Source of the DNA: Talpa occidentalis
Taxonomy: Eukaryota > Chordata > Mammalia > Eulipotyphla > Talpidae
Length of the DNA stretch: 64,000 nucleotides
Assembly: GCF_014898055.3 (NCBI RefSeq)
Contig: NW_023601433.1
Coordinates: forward strand, 67,652,767 to 67,716,766
Direction of reading: 5' to 3'
Position numbers and translations under genes: made by a program. Position 1 is the stretch's first letter. Each line of letters opens with the position of its first letter. This document shows positions 36,054-46,237 of this stretch, piece after piece. Below the pieces are notes generated by a model, which did no database searches, was not told where the DNA came from, and saw nothing but the letters and a program-made list of their open reading frames with translations.

Positions 36054-37195
36054 AAAAAATAACATATTAAAATTAATTTTCTACAAGCTAGTTGATATAA
36101 ACAAGAGTTCGCTTGTTAGCTATTTTTCAATGTTGTCAGGTGTTTTAAAATTAATGTGGGAGGGAACTCATCTCTTATTATATTCCCATGCCATATTTCT
36201 GGTCACAAAAACATCACCAAACTTCTAAGTAAAAACTCAAACCACTTCTAATATTAAATAACAGCTTGTAGTCATTCTCATCCAGTCTGACTCAGAGGGG
36301 GACAGGTGAGACAAAATGATGAACTTCATGTGCACACCTCAGAATGTGGGGTAAACTGTTGAGTACCAGAAGAAAACACACAGACATGGGGAGAAAATGC
36401 AAACAACACAGAGAATGACCTGCTGTGACTCAATTATTTTCTTCTTCGAAGTTATTACGAACAGAAGTTACAATGAAAAAAGTTATTTGAGGACCTGTTG
36501 TATATGCTTCTGTTCTAGAATCTCCTGACCCCAGAACCTAAGATTTTTAGCTACCAGTGCTGCTTTTGAGATGATAGGGGAAAAGACTGGGAACGCTGTT
36601 CTTATATGGACCTGCTAGAAATCTGAGTGGGAGAGCAAGGTAAAAGAAATTTTGGAAAAGAAATTTTTTTACACATTACCCTAAACATTGTGGACACAAA
36701 GATTCATTCAATCACATTGAGTTACAGAGAGACTAAAGTGTGTCAAAGGTCAGAAACATTGTGAAGTCAAAACAAACTGAAATGAGTTGGTGGCTCTTTG
36801 CATGTAGAGAAATGAGAGAACAAGAGAGAAAAGGGGGAAAAAATCAAGATAAGTGCAAGCTGTTAATTGTTTTTTAGTGAGTTTCCTGAATTAATTCTGT
36901 AGAGTCTGTGTCCTATTTCATGTGTGGACCCTGAGGTCCCTACTTGGTTATCTTAGTGAGAAGTTAAAGACTCAAAACACTTCTGATTGTACAGAGATTT
37001 CCTTAAATGTTTGGAATCAATAACTCTGTAGGCCCTTGTTGAGGGGCTCTGCATGCATGTTGAGACTTGCCTTCAATGTTCAGGTAGGCAGTTTATAACT
37101 GTCTCATCTTCACAGTCTATTTGCACAGAGCTTCATGGCTAACTAGAGGTGAGAGCTTGAGGCCTTCTCAGTTCTCTTCTGGGCATATGAAGTGG
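36054..37195. other. Intergenic DNA, no recognised element
   Basis: Unassigned. Confidence 0.4.
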
Positions 37196-37212
37196 TCCTA
37201 ATATTTGAATTT

Positions 37213-37498
37213 TTTATTTTATTTCTTTATTTATGTATTTATGTATTTATTTATACAAGCACTGGGTACAGTCAGAAGCACGGGAGGGTGAGAGGATTCA
37301 CCAGAGCCAGAGCAGGGAGCAGAGCAGGCAGAAGGACCAAAGCACGCTGCTGAGGGGAGCAGTGGGCGGCAGGAGAGGTCTGCGCGCCGTGTGGGCCCCT
37401 CCTCTGGTGGCCGGGGAGCAGCCGGGGATCGAACCGGCGCTCCAGAGACTGTGGGCAGCTTCGCAACCCAGCGCTCAACCGCTGCGCCACTGTGGAGG
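37213..37498 (-). mobile_element. tRNA-derived SINE, copy 22 (first of a doublet)
   Basis: Reverse copy of the GTGCTTGTATAAATA type with B box GGATCGAACCGG. Perfect duplication cctaatatttgaattt at 37197-37212 and 37499-37514; the second copy is the left flank of the next SINE. Confidence 0.94.
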
Positions 37499-37525
37499 CC
37501 CTAATATTTGAATTTAAAAAATTTT

Positions 37526-37794
37526 TTTTAAAAGATTTATTTATTTATGCATACAAGAACTGAGGTACAGGCCAGAGGTGTGGGGGGTGAGAAGATTCAC
37601 CAGAGACAGAGTGGGGAACAGAAGAGGCAGACTGACTGAAATACACTGCTGAGGGGAGCAGCGGGTCAGACAGGAGAGGTCTGCTGCGCCATGTGGATAG
37701 CTCCCTGGCTGGCCGGGGATCGAACTCGTGCTGCAGAGACTGCGGATAACTTCACAGTGCTGTGCTTAACCCCTTGCACCACCAGGGAGATCCC
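37526..37794 (-). mobile_element. tRNA-derived SINE, copy 23 (second of a doublet)
   Basis: Reverse older-type copy (GCATACAAGAACTGAGGTAC). Left flank is the shared cctaatatttgaattt, right flank is cctaatattttcaaa, so the two SINEs used the same target. Confidence 0.93.
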
Positions 37795-38840
37795 CCTAAT
37801 ATTTTCAAACAAAAATTTGTTCTCAAAAAATAAATTTGTTACCAAAAGTAGTAGATATACACAATATCTACAGTACAAAAAAAATTGATATACTACATTT
37901 TATAGCTGAGCATGACCAAAAAGGAGCGAACTTGTAACTTGCTCTCTGGGGAGTCTGGGTAGCATTATCATGCATATACAAATTCAATTCAGGTGGGTCT
38001 CATCTAAGGGTGATATTTCTCAACTCTCCCTGGGCCAAAATGGGAGGGACAAAATCAAGCTGTTTCAGTTCAATTCAGATAAGACAGATTTTTATTGGAA
38101 AAGAAAGTCAGCAGCATGATAGCAATATACACACACTCTGAGGTTCACAACATTAACAGCTTCTAGATTCACAGATAGAAAGTGGCTAAGAGAGCCTTCC
38201 TATACTTGGCACAGAGATTGAACACTCTCCTTTCACATGTAGATCTTATCTTGTTTTCTGTATTATTTTCCTCTACACTAGATCATAACAAAGCTTTCTA
38301 CTGGGAGATCCACGTTTGTAGACCTTCTATAATTCTCTTCTGGTGGAAATAGAGTCATTTGTTCATCTATAGAATGTTGTCTCTTGATCAAAGATATCAT
38401 CATTATTTACCAATGGCATTCAGCAGAAGTAAACTTGATTTCAATTAGCTCTATATATCAATGTGTGATATAGTTTCCAAGCTAGAAATTTGAGAGGTTA
38501 AATTATTCAAAAGGAACGTTTAAGGACAAATCCGTTAACAATGTGAAAATAACAAGAACTCCCAATTTCCTGAAACATGCAATGTATTCAGGTGGTATTA
38601 AACCCATATTTGAGAAAAGAAGAAAGAGACATCAATGCTTATTGTCATTTGTCTGACTCAGTGTTCTTCTCCATTGTGTATTGCACTTTCACTCTAGAAG
38701 GGTAATTATTCTTTAACTGGCTGAACAAATGCTCTCCACAGAGCATCAGCTTCTCTGACACTAGATAAATTAACTACAATAGAAATGTTTCACAAGTGTA
38801 GCATTCCATAAATGTTAGAACAGAGGTTAGAACTCTCTAA
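37795..38840. other. Intergenic DNA, no recognised element
   Basis: Unassigned. Confidence 0.4.
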
Positions 38841-39178
38841 ACCAGAGGTTGGCAAATTTCTTTTATGAAGGGCCAGATAATAAATATTTTAGGCTTTGTG
38901 GGCCAAATGGTTTCTGTTGCAACAAGTCAACTCTGCTTTCTTAGCATGAAAACAGTCATGGGGCATTAAGTGAGTGGATATGATTGTGTTCCAAAACAAA
39001 CAAACAAACAAACAAACAAACCCCTTTATTTATGGAAACTGGAGTTTGAATGTTATGTAATTTTAAACTATAATCCAACGTCTTTTTTTTTTTTTTCCCA
39101 AAAAATGTCTTGGCATAGGAACCATGTAGATACAGGCAAAGAGCCAGATTTGGCCCATGGGGCTAATTTTGCCAGAAC
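38841..39178 (+). mobile_element. MER20 (hAT-Charlie-type DNA transposon relic)
   Basis: agaggttggcaaatttcttt at the left, gccagataataaatatttta then ggctttgtgggccaaatgg, and the matching right end gagccagatttggcccatgg. This is the MER20 order. Expanded inside by (AAAC)n at 38993-39020 and a T-run at 39083. Confidence 0.82.
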
Positions 39179-39219
39179 CTACTATAAACTGATGCAAGAG
39201 CAGAAACATCAAAGTTTGT

Positions 39220-39440
39220 GTAGCAGGGTAGTCTGGAATCCATGCTTTGGAGTCAGGCAAGGATGAATTTGAATTGTGGCTCTACTGCTTACTAGTTATG
39301 TGACACTGGAAAAATTATGCTACATGATTAAAACTGTATACTCCTTTGCAAAAGTGAGGAATAGGATGGAATAGCTATTTTACAAAATTGTTGTGAAATT
39401 TAAATGAAACGATACATGTAGGTTTAGCAAATGCAAGATC
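39220..39440 (+). mobile_element. MIR
   Basis: Forward MIR: tgctttggagtcaggcaagg, then ctctactgcttactagttat and gtgacactgg; the end is degenerate. Confidence 0.8.
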
Positions 39441-39784
39441 ATAGTGAGTGTAGTTACTACTATAATGAATGGCTTGAGAAGCACCCCAAAGACTTCACTT
39501 TCCTCAGATCTATCCCCAATTTAGAATTTATAGAAGAAAACAGCACAATCTTGTCCCAAATCACTGGGCATTTTCACAGTTTAGTTTAAGACCAGTTTAA
39601 GACTCATGGTCTCTTCTTTTTCATGGTCAAAGCCCTGGATGTCCTAAAGGTCTAGAGCCTTGAGTTGAGAGTTTCTGTAGAATATTCTGTATACTCCCAA
39701 GCTCTCAATTACATCCAAATCTAGTGGTGCTCTATCACTCTTCATTTTTCTGGTTTGCCAAGAGTTTAGTTGTTTTACTCACTT
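39441..39784. other. Intergenic DNA, no recognised element
   Basis: Unassigned. Confidence 0.4.
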
Positions 39785-39802
39785 TTCTATATTACAGTTA
39801 TA

Positions 39803-40058
39803 AAGAATTATTTATTTATACAAGAACTGGGGTACAGGCCAGAGGTGCAGGAGGGTGAGAGGATTCACCAGAGACAGAGTGGGGAACAGAACAGGCAGAC
39901 TGACGAAATACAATGCCGAGGGGAGCAGCGGGCGAGACAGAAGAGATCTGCCGCGCCATGTGGGACCTTTGCGGCCAGTCAGGATTGAACCCACGCTGCA
40001 GAGGCTGCGGACAGCTTCACAGCGTGGTGCTCAGCCCTCTGTGCCACTGGGGAGGCCC
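39803..40058 (-). mobile_element. tRNA-derived SINE, copy 24
   Basis: Reverse copy; flanks share a diverged tctatat..a.ttataa word on both sides. Confidence 0.9.
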
Positions 40059-40206
40059 TCTATATGATAATTATAATGGGAATATTTTAATATTCAACCT
40101 CTGTAATGAAATTCCATCTCTAAGTGTGAACCATGAATCCACTTAGGAAAGGAGAAGTAGGGCAAGGGGTTATGTTCAGCTTTATGTCCCAGGGATGATT
40201 AAAACA

Positions 40207-40555
40207 TTTTTTTTTATAGAAGTAGCATTGGTTTATAACATTATATAGGCTTCAAGTGAACAGCATTAAAATTTGACCCCTGTATATACTACATTATGAT
40301 CAAGTACAAAATGTCTAATTTCCATCCACTGCCATACAATTAACCCCCTTTACTTGATTAACCTGTGTCTCAGCCCACTTCCTTTCTCATAATCACCATT
40401 TTGTTCTCATAATCTTAGTTTGTTCTTTTGATGTGCTTGCTCATTTGTTTTGTTTCTTTATCTTTGGACTATGAGTGAAATCATGTTATGTATCTTTTTC
40501 TGCCTGACTTATTTAATTTGCAGAATGCCCTTTGGGTCCAAGATATGGCTTCTTT
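40207..40555 (-). mobile_element. L1 3' fragment (old)
   Basis: Reverse L1 3' region: gtagcattggtttataacat, the gtatatactacattatgatc stretch and tttctttatctttggactat. Truncated and diverged. Confidence 0.65.
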
Positions 40556-40558
40556 TTT

Positions 40559-40649
40559 GGAGAGAGAGGTGAGGAGAAGGGAGGCAGGGAGAGGAGGGGG
40601 GGAAAAGGAGGAGTAGAGGGTGGGAAAAGGTAGGAGGGGGGAAGAGAGT
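40559..40649 (+). repeat. Polypurine tract of about 90 nt
   Basis: Almost only G and A for 90 bases with a handful of pyrimidines (for example at 40570 and 40585). It ends where TGTTACAGGG begins. Confidence 0.9.
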
Positions 40650-42734
40650 GTTACAGGGCAGGGAGAGGGGCACTCCAGACCCCACAAACCTGCCTGCTGT
40701 AAATAGGTTCTGCCATCTGCTGCATCAACACAAAACATGTGAGACTTTAATGAAAAGGAACTTTAATACAAGTAGTAAACAATACAGGAAAGGCAAAGAA
40801 TATAGTTTCTAAATCAAGCACCCAAAGTTACCCGTCCCCTCATGGGTAAAAGTCTACCCAAGCAGGATTAGCCCAGAGCAAGATCACAAAGCCTGCCACA
40901 GGTCTGAAGCATCTTCCAGTGGGGACCCACAGGAAAAAGGATCAGGAACAACCAGACAAGTCTGGGAGGAAAAGAGCAAAATCAAAATCAAGACAAAAAC
41001 CGCCATTGTCACCTCCCCACGGGTCTCTCACCCACATCTGTGTCACCCAGTTCATGACCAAATAGCAAGTGCAGTTCCTTTATGTGTCTCTCAGCTCCAT
41101 GCGCCTCCTCCAGGTCTCCTTCTGGCTCTCCATCCTGCTTCCTTCCTTCCTCAGTCTCCTCTGCAGCTTCTTCTCTCCCTGCTCAGATTCACCTTCCTTT
41201 TGGATGGGGCAGGAAACCTGGGGACCACCCTGTTTCAAGAGGAGAAAAGAAGGAATAAGGAAAGGAGAAAAGAGAGAGAGACTTACCTGAAAGCCAGGTT
41301 TTTCCAAGAGAAACGTGTCTTAAAATTCATTTATTATCCATTAACATCTAATAAGACAAACCATTACAAATTACTCTGGGAAAGATAGAAACCTTATTCC
41401 TTTGGGCTAAGAAAGTTTGAGAGAAGAAAGATGGTGGAGGCAGATCAAAGATTCTAGGCTATTTGTTTCATGGTTTTCATAGGAAAGCATCCTGGGTGCG
41501 GGGGATGCAGTTAATGTAGCTGGATTATTATGGGTAAGGTGATGATAAGTCCCAGTTTTCCCAGGATCATCCTGATTGATGTTTGTTATCACAACATAAT
41601 TATTAACAACTCTCCTCTTCACTTTCAAAGTGTCCTGGATTTGATAATAAATTCTTTGGTAACCCTCGTTTGGGAAGCTTGAGAAGAACTGAAGCTAATG
41701 GATATTTTACTTGTGATATTAAGGATAGTCAGCAAGACCCTAGTAAGCACAAGACTGAAGACCCAAAGATATTGAAGTAGATAGCTATGTAGGTGAGCCA
41801 AGAGGACTCTTCACAGTCCTCTTGGGACATGGAAGGGAGCCAAAAGCACTCATGTATCCAGGTGAAGATTCTTGGGATGAAAATGTACTTATAGAACTAT
41901 CTATAAGGAAGGAAAACTCTAGCACATATTATACTTAATGGGGGGATTCTATAAAACATTCTCATTAAATAAATCAAAATATAAATGTACCTGTTCTTAT
42001 TATATACCTCTTATTTTAAGGATGAACTAATGGTTCTAGCTAATGCAATAAAATAAGAAGTAAATGAAATATTATAAAAATGATTATATTAACTGTAACA
42101 ATATATTTACCCAAAGTGGCAATAATATTTCTGGTTCCACATGTTCTTTCAGAACTTTGCCAACCTTCAATCAAAGGAAGTCTAAGTCTCTAAGTCTTAC
42201 ACAGGCCTTTGCGCCTGTCCCAAATAATAGGTATGACAAAAGCAATGGTGTGTCACTTCTGAAGCTAGATAATAAAAAGCAACACAAGTTCTGCCTGCCC
42301 CTCTCTCTCATGACATATTTTGGAGCCCTGATCTCCTACATGAGAAATCTAGCTCCCTGAAGCTGCCAACACTGGGACAATCACATGGAGAAAACATGCA
42401 AAGATAGAGAATTCTGAGAAGCATTAGAAGTTCCCCACCTCTGAATCGTCACATTACAGGCACCAGACTGTGAATGAACAAGGCACAAAATTCAAAATTT
42501 TGAATTCAAGATTTGATATGTTTGACTACTGAATACTGATTCAATGGATGTCCAGCTTCTGCCTAGGGCACAGAAAAACAGGAAGACCATTACTTCCACA
42601 TTTAGAGAAGAAAAAGCGAAGGTATTTGCAAAAAACACAAATCATTTGAATCTATATATAGTAGTTTATAAAAAGATATGTCTACGTGATCTTATTTGGA
42701 AAAAGGGTTTTTCCAAATATAACCAACTTTCTTA
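40650..42734. other. Intergenic DNA, possible unclassified LTR at 40648-41290
   Basis: TGTTACAGGG directly after the polypurine tract could be the start of a forward LTR, but I find no matching CA end, no polyadenylation signal in the right place and no duplicated target. A second purine-rich patch lies at 41240-41282. The remainder is unassigned. Confidence 0.35.
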
Positions 42735-43085
42735 AGGTGAGATCATCCTGAATTATACTGACGGGTCCTAAATCTGAGAAATATCCTTATAAAAAGAGGA
42801 AAGGAAGGGGAAAACAGAAGGGGAAAAACAGATGATCATATGAAGATGAAGGCAGAGATTGGAGTTAGGAAGCTATGAATTTAGAAGGAGTGCCAAGGAT
42901 TTTTGGCAGCCACCAAAAACTAGGACAGAGGCATGCAATAGATTCTCACTCAGAACCTCCAGGAGGAGGTGCTAACACCTTGATTTCAAACTTACAGCCT
43001 CCGGAATGGTGAGAGAATAAATTTCTGTTGTTTTAAGTCACACAATTTTTTATAATTTGTTATGGCAACCCTAGTATTACAACAG
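42735..43085 (+). mobile_element. MLT1/MST-type (MaLR) LTR
   Basis: Forward: gatcatcctgaattatactg, ccttataaaaagaggaaagg, gatgaaggcagagattggag, acaccttgatttcaaactta, cctccggaatggtgagagaa with taaatttctgttgttttaag, and the 3' end tgttatggcaaccctag. A classic MaLR order with AATAAA at about 43017. Confidence 0.8.
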
Positions 43086-43513
43086 AGAGCTGAGCTTGCA
43101 AGGCAGTCAATTAGCCTGAAGTCTAAGGAGAGCAGGTACCGTCAAGGACAGATGCTTATCTGGGACTGACACTGCATGCTATAGAAGTTGCTAATAAGAA
43201 GTCAGCTAATACTTTTAATGAATTCAAGACCAAATGGGGCTAGTTTGAGAGTACAGGATCATTATCATAATACAGCTATGAAATTCAGGATATATAATAT
43301 TGACACAATACTTTGATCTAGTTTAAGACTCATGTTTAAAATTTTCAAATAGGTCTAATAAAATCCTTTATAGAATTTTTTTTTCTAATTCAAGATCTAC
43401 AATTCATGCATTTTATGAATCATGCATTACTTTTAATAGTAGTACTTTGATTTTCTTTAATCTGGAATAATTCCTGACTCTCTTTTTGTTTTCATGCCAT
43501 TGACATTTTTGAG
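43086..43513. other. Intergenic DNA, no recognised element
   Basis: Unassigned AT-rich sequence. Confidence 0.4.
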
Positions 43514-43530
43514 GAATGTTAGTTGTTTTT

Positions 43531-43687
43531 TTTTTTTTACAGTTATAGACTTTATTTCTTTTTGTTTATCCTTAATAAAATTTTTCTTTTTTTTTTTTAA
43601 TAATAAATTTTATTTTTATATTCCCCCATACAATTGCAAACGCCCCATTCTGACCCCAATCCTTCCCCTCCCGCCCCCCACCCCCCA
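43531..43687 (-). mobile_element. Tiny L1 3' end with 3' transduction
   Basis: On the minus strand: 89 bp of L1 3' end (43599-43687) with its G-rich tract and ggaatataaaaataaaattt, an A12 tail (43587-43598), then 48 bp of non-L1 sequence containing AATAAA followed by GTCTATAACTGT, then a second A-run. The whole is bounded by a 17-bp perfect duplication gaatgttagttgttttt at 43514-43530 and 43688-43704. Confidence 0.92.
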
Positions 43688-43704
43688 GAATGTTAGTTGT
43701 TTTT

Positions 43705-44107
43705 AAGAGAAAAAAATCCAAAAGTAAGTTTAATAATTGCATGTCTACTTCTCATATACATGGGAGAAGTCCAGTAAAAGTGAGTTAACTCCCCACATAG
43801 ATTCAGATGTCATTTTAAACAGCTTAGCTAAGATAAGAGAGGAAAAGATCCACTCTTGAGGAATTTCCCTCAGGCAAAACGATCCATCAATCTTTTTGTT
43901 AAGTAAGAAAACTACTAGAGTCATTGTCATTTATTCTGTTCATTATGTAGGTGAGAAAAGGAAAAGCATATAGTAATTTTCTATTGATTTGACACAACAA
44001 TCTTAGAAGAGTTTGTTCTTTATAGGAATATAGAAATGTCAAACATGACATTAAGATAGCATCAGATTATACAGTAAGACAACTCATTAGACTTACAGGG
44101 CACTTAA
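43705..44107. other. Intergenic DNA, no recognised element
   Basis: Unassigned. Confidence 0.4.
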
Positions 44108-44121
44108 AGAGATTATTTTAG

Positions 44122-44367
44122 GGCCTCCCCGGTGGCGCAGCGGTTGAGCGCTGGGTTGCGAAACTGCCCGCAGCCTCTGCGGCACCAGTTCGATCCCCGG
44201 CTGCTCCCTGGCCACCCGAGGAGAGTCCCACATGGCACACAGACCTCTCCTGCTGCCCGCTGCTCCCCTCAGCAGTATACTTCGGTCCTTCTGCCTGCTC
44301 TGCTCCCCGCTCTGCTCTAGTGAATTCTCTCACCCTCCCACGCTTCTGACTGTACCCAGTGCTTGCA

Positions 44368-44398
<31 letters not shown>

Positions 44399-44410
44399 AT
44401 CTTTAAAAAG
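44122..44410 (+). mobile_element. tRNA-derived SINE, copy 25
   Basis: Forward, well-preserved copy with an expanded (AAAT)9 tail. Perfect 14-bp duplication agagattattttag at 44108-44121 and 44411-44424. Confidence 0.95.
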
Positions 44411-44424
44411 AGAGATTATTTTAG

Positions 44425-45149
44425 GAAAACGGCATTGATTTCCAGAGTATCTACTCATATCATCCTCCCCAGGATAATTTTATAATAAAAAACAGAACAA
44501 GTTAGTACAGTTAGAAATATTCACACAAGTCCCAATACCAAATCAGTCTCAAAAGAGATTCTTTGAACATGTTTATGATAAAAGGATGGTCATTGTTCTG
44601 TAACTGCAGAGAAAACAGCACATCTTTCCAGCAAAGTTCAGTTGTCTCTTAAATTCTTTTCTAATTATGAAGATTTGCAGTTTTAAGAGCCAGCTTTGGA
44701 ATTTCATTCATTACTTATAGCAAAAACCGGGCCAGTGGAGCTCAATTTTACTTGGAGATGAATATGATTTTACTAAATAACAGTGAAATAAGTTGAAGTG
44801 TATTTTAAGGGGAAAATGCAAACTGGACTTTGTTATGGAAAGGAGGGAATCAAGGAGAATCCTCTTGGACATTCACTGGAAATCTAAAAGGTCCAAATAA
44901 ATAGCCAAATTACTCTTAAACAAAATAGACTTTGACACACACTGCATTACTCAGGATAAACAGAGATAATTTACAGCTATGAAATGTTCATCTCCCTAGA
45001 TAGTAAGACTATTTTAAAGTTAAGATACTGTGCCTACTGATGACTGTTTATGACACTGAAGATCAGTGGGTAAATAGCTATGGAAATTTTGGTTTTCTGT
45101 TTATACAAATGTAAGATTGAATCCAGGGTGGCTAGTAGGATTATTATTT
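44425..45149. other. Intergenic DNA, no recognised element
   Basis: Unassigned. Confidence 0.4.
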
Positions 45150-45605
45150 AAGGTTTTCCAGAGAAACAGAACCAACAGATGAGATAGATAATTGATAGAT
45201 AGGTAGATAATTAGATAGATAGATAGATAAATTTATTGTAAGAAATAGGCTCAGACAATGATGGGATCTAGTAAGCCCAAATTTTCAGGATGGGTCAGTG
45301 GTATGGGACACCCAGTTCAAAGGTCATAGGGCAGGAAGAGTCTATGTTACAGTTGTTAATGAAGCAGTTAGCTGGAGATCTTTCTTTTCCTTGGGTAGGG
45401 GTCATCCTTTGTTCTTTTTTGACCTTCAACTGATTGGATGAGATTCACTACCATTAGAGAGGGCAATCTGCTTTACTCAAGTCCACTGATTAAAGTATTA
45501 ATCTCATCCAAAAACATCCTCACAGAAACACTCAGAATAATGTTTACCAACTCTCTGGGTATCCCACAGCCCAGCCAAGTTAAAACATAAAATTAACTAT
45601 CACGC
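45150..45605 (+). mobile_element. Old interspersed repeat with (GATA)n
   Basis: gttttccagagaaacagaac, a GATA/TAGA microsatellite at 45183-45232, cttcaactgattggatgaga, caatctgctttactcaagtc and the far end aaaacataaaattaactatc form a motif series repeated widely in mammals. I cannot name the family with certainty; an old L1 3' region is my guess. Confidence 0.6.
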
Positions 45606-46043
45606 GTGTTAAAGTTGTAAGTGGGAACAACAAAATTTAACATTCAGGAGAATATCTTTATGATCTTGGAGTACAGAGAGTTTTAAAATAACATGCAAAA
45701 AGTAAAACTGTGAAGGAAAAAAATTGACTACATTAAAATTTATATATAAAAAACTTCTATGGAGCAAACAATTCCATATTTAAAAAAAGAGTGAAAAGAA
45801 AAGTTACAGAAACATTCCAAACACTATCTCAGCTTCTGATTCTGGAGATCCTAGTGAAAGTAGTAATAGACTCCTTTACAATCAGTCCACATTGCTAACA
45901 TAAAGTTTTAACGCATGCAAAACAATATACTATATCACCTACAGTGTATGATTTAGAATATAGTTCAGAATAGTGGTGGTGTATAGGACAGAAAATACAC
46001 TTCAGGAGAAGTAATCTGGAGACTTCAAAAATGTCTGTAATAA
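45606..46043. other. Intergenic DNA, no recognised element
   Basis: Unassigned. Confidence 0.4.
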
Positions 46044-46237
46044 TGAATTTTTTTTCTTTTTTTTATAATAAATTTTATTTTTATATTCCCCATACAATTT
46101 CAACCCCCCATTTTGACCCCAATCCCTCCCCTCCCTCCACCCACCCCCCAAAAGTGTCTCTGGTTCATAGATTTTTGTTGATTTTGATTTTCACTTTCTT
46201 ATAGTTATTCATTTTCCTGGTCCCTTATTTAAGTTTT

